Assembly (NCBI GenBank): GCA_020055645.1
Contig: CM034546.1
Span: 73,718,001 to 73,782,000, forward strand
Direction: 5' to 3'
From: Tomocerus qinae
Taxonomy: Eukaryota; Arthropoda; Collembola; Entomobryomorpha; Tomoceridae
DNA length: 64,000 nucleotides
The position numbers and the translations under genes are program-made. Numbering within the stretch: position 1 is the first letter of the stretch; each line of letters begins with the position of its first letter. The notes under the pieces are model-generated. The model saw nothing but the letters and a program-made list of their open reading frames with translations, was not told the DNA's origin and did no database searches. Of the stretch, positions 12,291 to 24,520 are shown piece after piece.

Positions 12291-12898
12291 TTCATCTACC
12301 GCAACCTTGTCCTTGGCATTGGAACTAAAAAGCGAAGTCATTGTATTATAATAATTACCTATCTCAAATGTAGACTTCTGTATTCATACTGATATGCATC
12401 CCTCTATGTATTACAATTCTTTATCATGGGTATACAAGCCATGAAGTTTACACATGAACATTACTACGCATTTATATTACAAGGACAAGAGAGTGAAGAT
12501 ACTGTTTTTTTAGACAGCTATACTAAACGTCTGAACGTCACGGAACATAAAAATATTACTATTACTACTTATCTCATCCCATCACTTACCTCATTGCAAA
12601 AGTGGATTTTACATAATAATTTACTACACTCAGGACTGTTATCACTGATTCAAAGTCCTTTGATTTAATATTACATTACCAATACTGATTCATACCAATA
12701 ATATTTTGTTTGATAAGCATATAAACACAGTATAATTTACAGCAATAATATTATAATAATATTATAATTATTTGTTTTTAAATTTTTTACATTAAGCATT
12801 ATAATTATATGTATAATAATTGTAACACTCCACCGAAAGACGAAGCATTATATATATTAAATAAATAAACATTATAAACTTTAATTTTTACTACTATA
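12291..12898. other. Upstream region of regucalcin-like gene 1
   Basis: AT-rich. About 12550-12670 resembles about 14660-14760 upstream of the second regucalcin-like gene, so the tandem duplication probably included 5' flanking DNA. An 80-codon open frame at 12426-12668 has no family resemblance and is not called. Confidence 0.4.
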
Positions 12899-14100
12899 AT
12901 GTCGTATAAGGTAACTACCGCATCAAAAGATGCTGTTAAATTTGGCGAGGGTCCTATTTGGGACACCCGCAGAAAGAAATTGACTTTCGTCGACGCCTTA
13001 GGTAAATCCATTGTAATATTGGACCCAAAAACTCAGGTTACTTCTCAGAAACCAATTCCAGGTTTGGAAAGTGCTTCGATGGTCAGTATAGCAATACCGT
13101 GTGCTAATTCAACCGACGGTGATACAACTGAAAATCCCAATTTTTTGGTAGCAGCTCAAGGAAAACTAATTAAATATAACTGGGAAACCGAAAAGACAAA
13201 CTTACTTTTCGACTGCAATAACAAAGAAGTTGAGCATAAAAAGAATTCATTTTTCAATGATGGAAAATGTGATGTCAAAGGCCGTTTGTGGATTGGTTCC
13301 TTCATTCCTTCCAAATCTACCTTCTTTGAACCTAATGCAGGTAAAATATAGCGCTTTAATTGTCTTCCTCGTTTTTCTCTTGAATTCAAATGTATAATTT
13401 AAGTGTAGGTGAATTCCATAGGTTCGAAAATGTTGAAGGACGATTGAAGGAAACTATTCATGCTAGAGAATACTCTCTTCCAAATGGTTTAGCATGGAAT
13501 AAGGAAAATACGATTCTTTACCACGTGGATTTGGGAAAAAACCTTATCAATGCATATGACTTTGATTCAGAAAATGGGACTTTAGGTAAAATTCAACTTC
13601 GGTTTTAAAATTTTTTAAATAAAGGCGATACATAATGTTTTATTTTTAATTATGTAGCAAACCCACGTGTATTTTTCGATTTCGAACAAATAAAGGACAT
13701 TAAAGGCCCACCCGATGGTATGGTAACTGATGCATCTGGAAATGTATGGGTAGCTTGCTATAAAGGGGGCTCTATTGTTAAAGTTGATGGAATCACAGGT
13801 ACTGAAAGATTAAAATTAAATAACAACATCTTATAAAAATGTCGATAATTAAACTACAAAATAAATGTTTGTATATTAGGAAAATTGCTGACAACAATTA
13901 ATTTTCCAGTTGATAACACAACGTCATTATGTTTCGGTGGCGACAATTATGAGTCTTTGTTTGTGACAACTACGTCATTGGAATTGGAAGGCGACGGAAG
14001 TCTCGTGAAAGGTCAACCTGATGCCGGAAAAATATTTTGCGTCACGGAACCAAAAGATAATTCTTTTAAAGGATTTGAGCATTATTACGCTCATATTTAA
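12899..14100 (+). CDS. Regucalcin/SMP-30-like protein 1, four exons
   Basis: Exons 12899-13340, 13409-13585, 13658-13798 and 13880-14100, all with GT-AG borders and phase 1, give 326 aa. This is the SMP-30/gluconolactonase/regucalcin beta-propeller family: cytosolic metal-dependent lactone hydrolases or Ca2+-binding proteins. The expected metal-ligand positions are visible: the Glu in FGEGPIWD near residue 18, the Asn in NGLAWN, and the Asp in PDGMVTDASGNVWVA. The NDGKCD segment is also typical. A nearly identical gene follows at 14928 with the same intron positions. The substrate cannot be read from the sequence. In hexapods, related genes include regucalcin, Dca-like cold-response proteins and luciferin-regenerating-enzyme-like proteins. 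The exon-2 acceptor (AAGTGTAG|GT) was chosen because it keeps phase and matches the sister gene. Confidence 0.9.
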
Positions 14101-14927
14101 AACTTTGTATAGTGCCAGTGCTACAATTTTATAATTAACTGGCAGAAGTTTTAAATATCCATTGAACTAAATTCTCGAAACTAACAAATTGTGTTTAAAA
14201 ACAAAATGAATGCCAAATCTACTCTAAAATTGTTAAAAGTAACTAAAGATCTTCAATTTAAAGAATATAAAATCTAGAGATGAGGTCCGCGCTATTTTGT
14301 GTCATTTCAAAGGCCACCTTCATTGGTAGGCAATAATCTCTATTAAACTGACAAATGGATATAAACTGTTTTCCAACATTGTAATCCGCCTTAAATGTAA
14401 ACTTGAAATCTGTAATAATCGTTCTTATATTTCTAAAATAAATTATGTTATTATAATGTCGATACTAATTGTAAGTTTTTACTCTACTTACACCTGAAGT
14501 ATCATTTATCTTTCAGGAAGAGGAACATGACTAAACCATTCATTACAAAGTGGTACTTAACTTTTTCTATTGTATTCATTACCTATACACTATTATCATT
14601 GCAATAATGATGAGTGCTGAAGCTGTTTCCACAGCCATGTTAAAAAAGCTTTAAAAACATTAATGTTATTATTATCTTATCACTTATCTCAATGTAAAAG
14701 TCAATCTGTTCTACTGTACTCAGAATTTACAAATCATTTATACGTAATAGTAGGTGCTAACAGATACATAATAATATAATTATTGTAGTTATTTAATTTA
14801 AATTGCGTTTCATAGAAAGAAAATAATACAATTCAGACTACAGAAAAATATATCGAGGAAATATATAGTATAATATACGAAAGGGAATTCTAATTTTTAT
14901 TTCAACAAGAAAAATAACTTTGCTACA
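14101..14927. other. Spacer between the two regucalcin-like genes
   Basis: AT-rich. Parts resemble 12.3-12.9 kb, as expected for a tandem duplication. No other gene seen. Confidence 0.5.
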
Positions 14928-16153
14928 ATGGCATATAAGCTAACTACAGTTTCAAAAGAAGCCGTAAATTTTGGCGAGGGACCTATTTGGGACACCCGCA
15001 GAAAGAAATTGACTTTCGTGGACCTTTTTGACAGGTCAATTGGAATGTTGGATCCAAAAACTCAGGTCATCTCTCAGAAACCAATAGTAGGATTGGAAAG
15101 TGCTTCGATGGTCAGTGTTGCAATTCCGTGTGCTAATTCACCTGGCGACATTACAACCGAGAATCCCAATTTTTTGGTAGCATCTCCAGGAAAACTAATT
15201 AAATATAACTGGGACACCGAAAAGTCAAATATAGTTTTTGATTATGGCAACGAAGAGGTCAATTTCAATGATGGAAAATGTGATGCTAAAGGCCGGTTAT
15301 GGGTTGGTTCATTCACTCCTTCCAAAACTACAATTTTTGAACAAGATGCAGGTGAACTATAACCTTTTGAATTTCATTTCTTCATTCTTCTTCAAATTCA
15401 TTATTCATTTCAAAACTCGAATCTATAAATTTGTGTTGTAAATAGGTACATTCCATAGGTTCGAAAATGTTGAAGGACATTTGAAGGAAACTGTCCATGC
15501 AAGAAAATATAATCTTCCGAATGGTTTAGCATGGAATCGGGAGAATACGATTCTTTTCCATGTGGACTTTGGCAAAAGTCTTATCAATGTTTATGACTTT
15601 GATTCAGAAAACGGAACTTTAGGTAAATTTGAAACAATTTTTCGTCAACTAGAAAAACGTCATAATCTTTTATTTTGAATTATGTAGCAAACCCACGTGT
15701 ATTCTTCGATTTCAAACAAAATAAAGACATTAAAGGCGAACCTGATGGAATGGTAACTGATGCATCTGGAAATCTATGGGTAGCTTGCTGGAAAGGAGGT
15801 TCTATCATTAAAATTGACGGCGTCACAGGTACGCAACTAAAATATTAATCGGGAATCAATAAAGGTATTCTACAGATTAAATATTTTATTAAGATTTTTT
15901 AAAACTGTTATAATTATATAAAAGTGAATGTGTATTAGGGCAATTATTGACAACGATAACATTTCCTGTGGATAACACAACTTCACTGTGCTTCGGTGGC
16001 GAGGATTATGAGTCTTTGTTTGTGACAACCACGTTCATGGAACCGGATAAGAATCCCGTGAAAGGACAACCTGATGCTGGAAAGATATTTTGTGTCACGC
16101 AACCAAAAGATAATTCTTTTAAGGGGTTTGAGCATTACTACGCTAATATTTAA
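14928..16153 (+). CDS. Regucalcin/SMP-30-like protein 2, four exons
   Basis: Exons 14928-15351, 15446-15622, 15688-15828 and 15939-16153 give 318 aa. Exons 2 (177 nt) and 3 (141 nt) have exactly the lengths of those in gene 1, and all introns fall at the same codons, so this is a recent tandem duplicate. It retains FGEGPIWD, NGLAWN and PDGMVTDASGNLWVA. Exon 1 is 18 nt shorter because of small changes around EEVNFNDGKCD and CANSPGD, and exon 4 is 6 nt shorter in an acidic/Gly loop. Substitutions are mostly conservative and the frame is open throughout, so both copies look functional. Function is as for gene 1. Confidence 0.9.
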
Positions 16154-16924
16154 ATCTTAACATATTCCTTATTCGTCAATCATTTATCATATTCCTTAAT
16201 ATACTGATTTAATTGTCATTGAGTTACTGGCCGACCGTGGCCGTGTGGCCATTCTTGTAAATATCGTTAAATTAAAATTATAGGCGACTCTCTGTATAAA
16301 CAATGTAATGCTTTCCAAAATCAATTTATGGATTTGGTAGCGTATTTTGCTGAGTCATAGAATAATTAGCAATTTCAAGTTTAGGTCTTTGAATTATAGA
16401 AGTGTCGTAGGTTTCATAAGACCTACGTCATTTTATTTTCCTCGAATTCATCACCTCCATCACACAGCAGCTAGTTATTAAGAAGTAAGGATAATTGTAG
16501 AGTCTATATGAGTAAACAAAATAAAATACTGGGAAAATAACGATCCGACTTGCGAAGGTTATTAAATTTGACTCACTAAGAGATGTATACCATACTACCC
16601 ATCAACGATGTTTAAAAGACAAATGAGAAAGTTTCATGCTAAATATTCATCCAACCATGACCTTTATCGATTTTGTTTAGTTCTATAATATTATACAGAT
16701 ATGCTTCGCGGAATGTCTCCCAAGTAAATGTTTGTTTGATGGTAACCGTTTCTGGTGATTTTAAACAGTGAAGAGTAATTTTAGTTTTATTATGTACCTG
16801 TCCGTGTTATAATCATGCCTAAATTCAATTCATCACTTTAATTCCCTTTAATATTGATACATCGTGCGAATAAATATATACTCAGTTGCTAACAAACATA
16901 TTTTGACCGAAAATAGATTTCATA
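16154..16924. other. Intergenic DNA
   Basis: AT-rich. A short inverted repeat (CGTAGGT / ACCTACG) lies near 16405-16427. Nothing else recognised; it contains the presumed promoter of the ionotropic-receptor-like gene. Confidence 0.4.
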
Positions 16925-19393
16925 ATGATCATGTGGACAAGAGGATATATAGGAATTATTGTATCTGCTATTTTCAGCGCATATAGTACAGTCTTTGCTG
17001 GAAAATTAGAAAATTTAATGTCAATCGAGAAGGATTGTTACATCAATTTATTTTTTTACGAAACCTACTCTACACAAACTACAAAGATATTGGAAGAGTT
17101 GTTTAACACAAAAATTCCGTATTCCCTAATGAATATTGATTCATTGAAACGAAACTTTGGTCAAAAGTATGAAAATATCGCAGAACAGGAAAAGAACTTG
17201 GAAATATATCAAGAAATCATGAAATCGAAGCATGAGTGCAATGGCGAAAAAGGCGATAATATCATACTGTCACCCTACTTGAGTAATAAATTTACGTGTA
17301 TCGTGCATTTTTCTGTGAATGTGAATTCAAGCAACTCAATTGACGTGGCATTAACAAATTACGTAATTGAATACATTGGAATCCATTTCACGTTTAATCA
17401 ATTCAATAGTTTCTATAAACCGTACCTGTCCCTGGGGCAGACATGCTACAAAAGTCTGCCAAGAGTTCATCATTACACACATATTTACTTTCTCGTCCAA
17501 AAAGAAATTCTGGATACCCTGGAAAGCCAAACAAGATTTTTGAGTGAGATAAAAATTCATTTATCTGGATTAAATGGACATTATTATGGACAGTCATTAG
17601 CAGAAGAAGACCAAAGGATATTTTTCATTTGTGGGAAATGTCAAAGTCATGGAGATACCGATAAAGCAAAAGAATTTATAGACAATTTGGTTTTCATATA
17701 CAGTAGTACTAATTCGGGAAGACAGAATCTAGACCGTACAATTTTGAGAAAAATCCTTTCAGACGCTGCATTAATGAATAGTAATATTTTAAAAGCAAAA
17801 ATGTATTCCGAAGTTAATCGTGTAGGACGCAAACATTTTTATTGTGGGCCCAGATTAATAAACGAATATTTTTCATCAGCTTTCATGAAAAATAAGATCG
17901 ACATAAGTTATATTTTATCTTCGATTGTCTTTTACCGTTTCCCTAATATTACCATTGGCACACGAAGTCAATGTTATTCGGATAATATAGAAGTGGATGA
18001 AATACCTGAATTTCATATGACGTACGAACATTCCACTGAAAGCTTGTACTTCAATGCACAAAGGCTTGAAGGCACTTCGATTCCAACTAGCTCAGAAAGC
18101 TATAATTACATTTCTTGTGTTGTCCTGGAAGATGAGAGTTTGTCGTTCTACGGCTACATCCGTCCATTTCAACCCTCTGCTTGGATTGCAATTCTAGTGA
18201 CAATATTTATTGTCACATTGTTCTTCCAACTGACATTATATTTGAAGTACAACGAAACCTATCAGTTCATTTTCACTTGCTTAGCTTATGTAGTTCAGAA
18301 CAATTGCGGATTCCCTATAAAGTTGGAGAAATATTTCTGGTTTAAAATTGTTTTGAGTCTGTATTTGTTAATATTCATCGTTCTGACTTACGGCTATGCA
18401 GGAATCGTCATCACGGATTTAACTGAACCGAGACCTGTCAAACAAATCGAGTCTTTTTCAGATATTGCAACTTTAGACGACATTTCAGTTGTCAGTCCAA
18501 TTGCCCTTGGCGGAGAAGCGCCATACGAACCGTTGTCAATGTCAATTTATTTTCAAAATTGGTTATTGTTCAATTACAATTGTTATCTATATTTGAACGA
18601 AACACCAAGTAGCGTTGACGGTACATTACTTAAAAATCGTAATAAATGTGAACAAAACGGTTCTATTTTACAAAATCTCACCTTCCAAGATGTACCTTTG
18701 GAAACTGTACAATCGGCATTGCAGTACAATAACCAACTGGAAAAAAATAGTTATAATCATTATTTCTCCTTTACTACAGATACAATAATTTATCCTAAAT
18801 TTGGCGAAAAACTAAAACCAATTGACAATAAGGTTCGCTTCCCAGAGGTTTCCCCACAATTATCTTTTCAACATTGGATTGCCCAATGCAACAGATCAGT
18901 GTTTGTGGATAGACAGAGTCAAATTCATCGTTTTTTAAATAATCATCATTGGGAAAACATCAAACCTAAACGAAAATTGTACACTGGAGTTCCAGATAAC
19001 AATACAATTAGTTTTAATATGTTTGTTTACAGCGAGTTTGTTTTGTTTCAAGCACGCATTGCTGGAAAACTTTTTATTTTGTCCGAATCTGGAATTTACT
19101 CCAAATGGATGGATGTTTTCAGTAACTTAAATTTTACCCTATGTCAATATTGTCTGGATAAAGACCAACCACGACCTTTGAACTTTTACAATTCAAACAT
19201 TTTCACCATTTTTGCTATTTATTTTGCTTGTGCAGTTTTGTTCTTCTTGGCGTTTGTTTGGGAACTTAAGCCCGTCTTGTTCCACTTAGCTACTGATTTA
19301 ATTTGCAAGTCATGTTGTAACGTTCAGAGCTCACAGCGAAATCCCAAAATTGACAACAGTCGTATGATTTTAGTAGCTTCTCATCACAATTAA
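16925..19393 (+). CDS. Divergent ionotropic receptor (iGluR-like ligand-gated channel), intronless
   Basis: A single open frame of 822 aa with an N-terminal hydrophobic signal segment (GIIVSAIFSAYSTVFAG). An extracellular region of about 400 residues rich in N-glycosylation sequons follows. The channel layout is that of ionotropic glutamate receptors: a membrane helix at about 417-440 (WIAILVTIFIVTLFFQLTLY), a pore loop at about 446-462, a helix at about 470-499 ending in TYGYAGIVITDL (the counterpart of the conserved SYTANLAA region), an extracellular S2 region with paired cysteines, and a last helix at about 757-781 before a short Cys-rich tail. Arthropod divergent IRs, often intronless, act as gustatory or other chemoreceptors; the ligand is unknown. 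Confidence rests on topology rather than on conserved ligand-binding residues, which are not evident. A divergent iGluR is the alternative. Confidence 0.75.
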   Translation: MIMWTRGYIGIIVSAIFSAYSTVFAGKLENLMSIEKDCYINLFFYETYSTQTTKILEELFNTKIPYSLMNIDSLKRNFGQKYENIAEQEKNLEIYQEIMKSKHECNGEKGDNIILSPYLSNKFTCIVHFSVNVNSSNSIDVALTNYVIEYIGIHFTFNQFNSFYKPYLSLGQTCYKSLPRVHHYTHIYFLVQKEILDTLESQTRFLSEIKIHLSGLNGHYYGQSLAEEDQRIFFICGKCQSHGDTDKAKEFIDNLVFIYSSTNSGRQNLDRTILRKILSDAALMNSNILKAKMYSEVNRVGRKHFYCGPRLINEYFSSAFMKNKIDISYILSSIVFYRFPNITIGTRSQCYSDNIEVDEIPEFHMTYEHSTESLYFNAQRLEGTSIPTSSESYNYISCVVLEDESLSFYGYIRPFQPSAWIAILVTIFIVTLFFQLTLYLKYNETYQFIFTCLAYVVQNNCGFPIKLEKYFWFKIVLSLYLLIFIVLTYGYAGIVITDLTEPRPVKQIESFSDIATLDDISVVSPIALGGEAPYEPLSMSIYFQNWLLFNYNCYLYLNETPSSVDGTLLKNRNKCEQNGSILQNLTFQDVPLETVQSALQYNNQLEKNSYNHYFSFTTDTIIYPKFGEKLKPIDNKVRFPEVSPQLSFQHWIAQCNRSVFVDRQSQIHRFLNNHHWENIKPKRKLYTGVPDNNTISFNMFVYSEFVLFQARIAGKLFILSESGIYSKWMDVFSNLNFTLCQYCLDKDQPRPLNFYNSNIFTIFAIYFACAVLFFLAFVWELKPVLFHLATDLICKSCCNVQSSQRNPKIDNSRMILVASHHN

Positions 19394-19931
19394 CAAAGTA
19401 TTCAATTGCACAGTAAGTATACTGTACACCTGCACCTTAAACCGTACTCATTGCAATGATTATTATGCTAAATAGTATAGTGCGATATGATATAAAATAT
19501 GAATTTTACTTTTCAGAGGGTCAGAGGACACTCTGCTAGGGGCCTACCCCTTTTTGTCAACACCATTTTGTCAACAAATTATTTTTAGAAATCACTTTTT
19601 GTCAATAAATAATAATACTATACCTATGCATAATTGAGTGTCTCATTTAGCATGTATAATGAATAGGGAATTGGGAGTCAGTGATTTACTAGCAAGTGGC
19701 AATTACATTGTGGTTATTTATAACAATTAACAATGGTAAACCATTAAATGTTGAAAAAGAAAAGGCTAATTATAACAGTTACAATACCTGAACTATAATA
19801 ATTTTTTAGCTATGAAAATTTTTTATTGATAAAAACTGTAATATGTGTGCTCTTCCGTGAAATCTGATACAGATACGGTACAGTAATTGAGAATTAATCA
19901 ACTGATTGATATAAAATATTTTAGAAACGAA
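19394..19931. other. Intergenic DNA with an inverted fragment of the TTGACAAAAAG repeat
   Basis: 19545-19615 (CCCCTTTTTGTCAACACC, then AGAAATCACTTTTTGTCAA) is the reverse complement of the tandem unit at 50930-51200, including the ggtaggccc/ggtgtagaccc-like border. Otherwise AT-rich and featureless between two convergent genes. Confidence 0.55.
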
Positions 19932-22912
19932 TTAATAGTTTTCTTGTGACTTGTTTGAATGCCAAGTCATAATTCTTGTAAATTCCCGTATTCCGCTGTC
20001 ATAAGCACCATGCACTGTAGAAAAGTATGTTGAATGAGTTGCCTCTCCAGCAAAGCAAAGGAGCTGCAATAAAAATGATTTTTTATCAAATTTTAACTTC
20101 ATTCTAACTGAAATCTACAAAATGCGACTTACAGGTTGTTTGGTGCTAGAATGTAGAATGGGCTCAGCCAAGTCTCTAGCCCAAACATTATTTTCTTCGC
20201 TTTTCAAAGTCCGATAGCTATAAACTCCCCTCGTGAATGGATTACTTGCCCAATGAGATTGAAAAGTCCTTAGTGGATCGGTAATATTTGGAAAGGTATC
20301 ATCAAGGAATTTATGGATCACTGCCATTATTGTGTCTTGGATGCAGGTGGGGTCCATCTCATCTAGAAATCTGGACGGCATTCCCGTCAGCCATACACGC
20401 ATTACCTTTGGAGCTGATCCGGAGGGAACTGTAGAAATATCTAAAATGCTGCGTGTCCAGAGTGGCAATCCGTCGTAGTCTTCCATAAGTTCCTCCTTAG
20501 TGATATTTGATCTCCAGTAGTCCAAACTGCTGTTGGTGTAGTTGTGATCATTCCAAAGAAGTGATCTTCCTTCGTAGCCTTCTGGCCACCAGGGAGTTTC
20601 AAATTCCAAGGCGTATTTTGTCACAGCACCGAATCCGATATGCTTATAGAAAAAGGTATTACAAATTAAACAGTTTGATACCAAAATGTCGTACTCTTAT
20701 TCCTATGAACTTCTTGTATGCATCAAAATCTAAATGTCTCAACTATAATATAAAAATAGTCTTGTAAACGTATTAACGGTGAAATGTGAAATCTCAAATT
20801 CTAAAGAGTCTCAAACGATTTATTGGTCCATTAAATGGGTAAAATTAGTTACCATTCAATAAAACAATTAGTAAATCCTGATGATCCTGATTTAGCATGA
20901 TACTTTGAATTTAATTATTTATGAGCTACCCTGATTTAATAATTTGAATTTCATGCATTGCATTTCTTTAGACACATTTTAAGTTTAACAAAATTTTGAA
21001 TACAAGGTACATACCTTAATTGCTCGTCGTTTTTTCCGAGATAATTGAGGCTGGAACAACTTCATGTGATTTGCTTTGAGAACTCCTAATGATGGCGTGA
21101 ATATGACATGCTCTACTGCAAAGACGGTTCCATCACGGGTCGTGACATTGACCGTCTACGAAACAAAACATTACAAAACGGAAAGACAACAACTTTGAAA
21201 CGGCAAATTTTTTAAATCATGTATAGAAGTATATTATGGAAAAGTTAAAGATGTCTATTTTCCCAATAATTGATTAACGTGCAAGAATATACTACAGAAT
21301 TGAATCAGGATGATCAATTTTAAAAAATCCAACCTTTGTCAAAAGTATTCATGTGATATAAATTAAAGTAAATAACTTACATTTGTCCGATTGGAATACT
21401 CAATATGGGTCACTTCGGTATTCAATTTAATCCACTCCGGCAAATCATAAATTCCGTCGGCCGTTACATTGCCGGTCTAAAGAATTTCCGTTTGAAAAGA
21501 GTATTTAAAATGAATTAAAACAATTTGAATTAAGTAATGCTTGCAAAAATATACCAAAATAAGTTGGTGTAAGCTAGAATAGGAGTACGGGGGACGCCAT
21601 GTAATGTTGTTATATCCTTCAAGCCATTCAAATTGCTCCCCTTCGTCCGTAGACGATGTTTCAAACCAATTATCAGATCCATCTTCAGAATTCTATTGAA
21701 TCACAATTAAAATAACTCATTAACTCAGGAAAACATTCAAAAAAATAAATTGATTTTAATGTCTCATTTACCGTAACTCTGTGTGCCCAGTCGTAGATTG
21801 CTTCAATGAAAACTTTACCAGAGAGAATTGGGTAAATTATACGAAACTTATTCAAAATAAATCTGGCAAAATCTCCTGTGGATACATTTTCTGCCAAATC
21901 CTTCTCCCACTCTTCTGGGTCTGACGAAATGTATTCTAAAAGTTCCCATAGGATGTTCCCAATTGTCGCATTTAGTTTTTCGCCCGTTTGGAAACCGAAT
22001 TCATAACCACCCTGTAAATTAAACCTTGATGTTATTTTAATTTCCATACTCGTTTGCAATATGAAATTATTTTTCTTGACTTCTCTGCGATTAGTCGAAT
22101 TTGAAGATGTATTTGTATTCAAAAGTCCCATAGGATTCACTAATTCGAAAACACTATTTCCCTTTTCGCCATGAACCCATTCTCCTCCCATTTCGGTGTA
22201 TTGTCCATCTGAGATAAAGTATAGGAGGAAAGGAGCATCTCTTATTTAAACATTTCATCATAATCATAACTTAAAAATATACAATGACCAACTTTATGCA
22301 AAATACATACTTAACTGTTACCACACAGATAACGTTATTAATTATCTCTGTATATACGATTATAATACGATAATGATTCCAAGCAATTTCCCTCAAAAGC
22401 CTTAACCTTTCCCTCTCTAGGGCGGACGGAGAAATTGTTTTCGGGTGGGGTCTAACAATTAAAAACAACATCCAGATACACAGTACCTCCGTCCGCCTAT
22501 GTACCCTACAAATTTTACCTATATGCCAAAGATATTAGTTTGCGGCCTTAAAATTTACCCAATCTCAAAGTATGAGTTCTGCCTCCAATTCGGTCCATGG
22601 CTTCCAGCAATGTTACATTAAAGCCGACATTATGTAGTCTGGCGGCAGCAGTGAGACCCGCCACACCGCCTCCAATCACCAAAACTCTGGGTGGTGCTCT
22701 CCTGCTCAAATGGATTATAACAAGGCAATGTAATATAGTTATGCTGAAAATTAGCTTAAAAATATATTTAAAAATGATCAAATAAAAAAAGTAATTATGT
22801 TTAATTTGATATTTGAAGCTTACCTATTTCCTGGATTTAAGGACAGTGCGTTATTAATATTGCAGACGAAAATAGCGAATAAAAGGATTTCTGTCACTTT
22901 CATTATTTCCAT
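19932..22912 (-). CDS. Flavin-containing amine (spermine/N1-acetylpolyamine-type) oxidase, eight exons
   Basis: Exons 22912-22824, 22701-22559, 22208-21772, 21692-21555, 21476-21381, 21155-21015, 20642-20133 and 20063-19932 close in frame to 561 aa. Exon 1 encodes a hydrophobic N-terminal signal ([15 protein letters not shown]). Exon 2 carries the FAD Rossmann motif [17 protein letters not shown] and then GGRTHT. Exon 3 opens with [18 protein letters not shown], a typical substrate/FAD segment. Exon 6 has [11 protein letters not shown], exon 7 has [12 protein letters not shown], and exon 8 has the C-terminal FAD-binding block [22 protein letters not shown]. Family members oxidise polyamines, producing H2O2 and an aldehyde. 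There is no peroxisomal C-terminal tripeptide (it ends QENY), and the leader suggests secretion or the ER, unlike vertebrate PAOX. Exact substrate unknown. Confidence 0.9.
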
Positions 22913-24520
22913 TATCTCTCAATCATAAATTAAGTTTGAGAATGTTTAATATTCGCCGTGCTTCAGTTGTTTGTATTTATTTGAATATAGAATATCATTT
23001 AAACCAGCACTGTGCTGTCACAAAAACTGACTTCTACTGGGATGGCCTGATGAAATGATAGTCAACAGTGGCCTAGAAACAACATTGAAAAGCACAACAG
23101 ATTTATTTTTGTGATAAAATATTTTCCTTTAATTTTGGGGGAGGTCTTGGCACCAAAAAAGTTTCCTCTACACTCTCGTCCTTCTTTACATGCAAACGAA
23201 ATATAATACTGTTGACCACTACTCAGCACAATGCAGATTGCCGAGCATATTATGTTATAATCTTCCCAATCTCAATTCTCAACTACATATAATATATATG
23301 CATAATGTAATGTGCATAAAACATAATCCACCATTTTTACTGTTTGGTTTACAATGGCCTTCAATATGTACCAAAGGGATTCACACCCGCAGAGTAAAGT
23401 TATTTTATCAGTGCACATACAAACTCAGCGTTAGTTATTTGCACCTATTTAGATAGCGTTCTCTAAATATTGTTAAAACTTATAACGTAAATTTTCTAAA
23501 GCTGTAAGAAATTGATATTATAGCGACGTCAATAATGAAGTCTGTAAAAATAACTAATGGTAATTGGTAATGTTCGCAAAGGTAGTAAGTAAGATCTCTT
23601 TACTTTTTATAAATAAACCTTGTCCGTTTTCAAAAATTCAACTAATAATTACGTGACTTCCGGGACTTAGCTTTGGGCCCGGTTTCGTTCTATTAGGATT
23701 TTGAGGCAGGGATCAATACCAGAAGAAGCCTTTGGGTTTATACGTCATTGTATGCGAAACAAACATAATACGATATTCGCTAATAATATGATTTTACAAA
23801 TTGCTTGGCAGTGTAGTTTTGACTTCTCATCACAATATTCACAATTACATTTGGTACACACATAACTTAGTAGTGCATAGTGCATACTTTCATCTGTTTA
23901 TTATCTCTCGATTTGATGTAATATTCTGTTCGTGTTGATATCATTTATTAACTGATCCATATACTCCGTATAAATAGGTTTAATGATTTTGATTTGTGCG
24001 ATTGAATTCAAAACACTAAATGCAATTTGATTACTTTTAAAAACCATATGATATCTTCCACTCAACATATTAGCTACAGTTACATTTAAGGAGGACTTAA
24101 ATTTAATTCAGGATAAACAAATGTACAATAATACCTAATTAGGTGTTAATTTTCAGAGTAACAGTTTTCAGGCAAGAATGAAAAATAAATTTTTAAATCA
24201 CCGAAAATTATATTTTAAAATTTCGAGCAAGCAATCGCTTGAAAAATATTTAGAGTGATTTTTAATTCACAAATTTAATTTATTTTGTATAGAATAGTAA
24301 AACCTTTTTTGCGAAAGTTTTCAAACTTACTTTGGTCGGAGTTGTTTAAACTCAAAGAAATGTTGGTGGGTAGCTCTTTTGTTGCAAAGTATTTTATTTC
24401 CGGTTTAGTATTTATTATTATTATTATTATTATTTATTTATTCATTTCTTGATGATGTGACCAGTGGTCCTTACATCGTAAAATTAACACAACTGTTAAT
24501 ATTATATCTTAATTAATGCT
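22913..24520. other. AT-rich intergenic DNA
   Basis: No gene recognised. A (TTA)n microsatellite lies at about 24410-24435. The word TTTCCGGTTTAGTAT at about 24398 recurs at about 26808, on the other side of the element that follows. Confidence 0.45.

Noticed and set aside
12426-12668. 80-codon plus-strand ORF upstream of regucalcin 1
   Set aside because: No recognisable family, and the region is partly duplicated without preserving the frame upstream of regucalcin 2.
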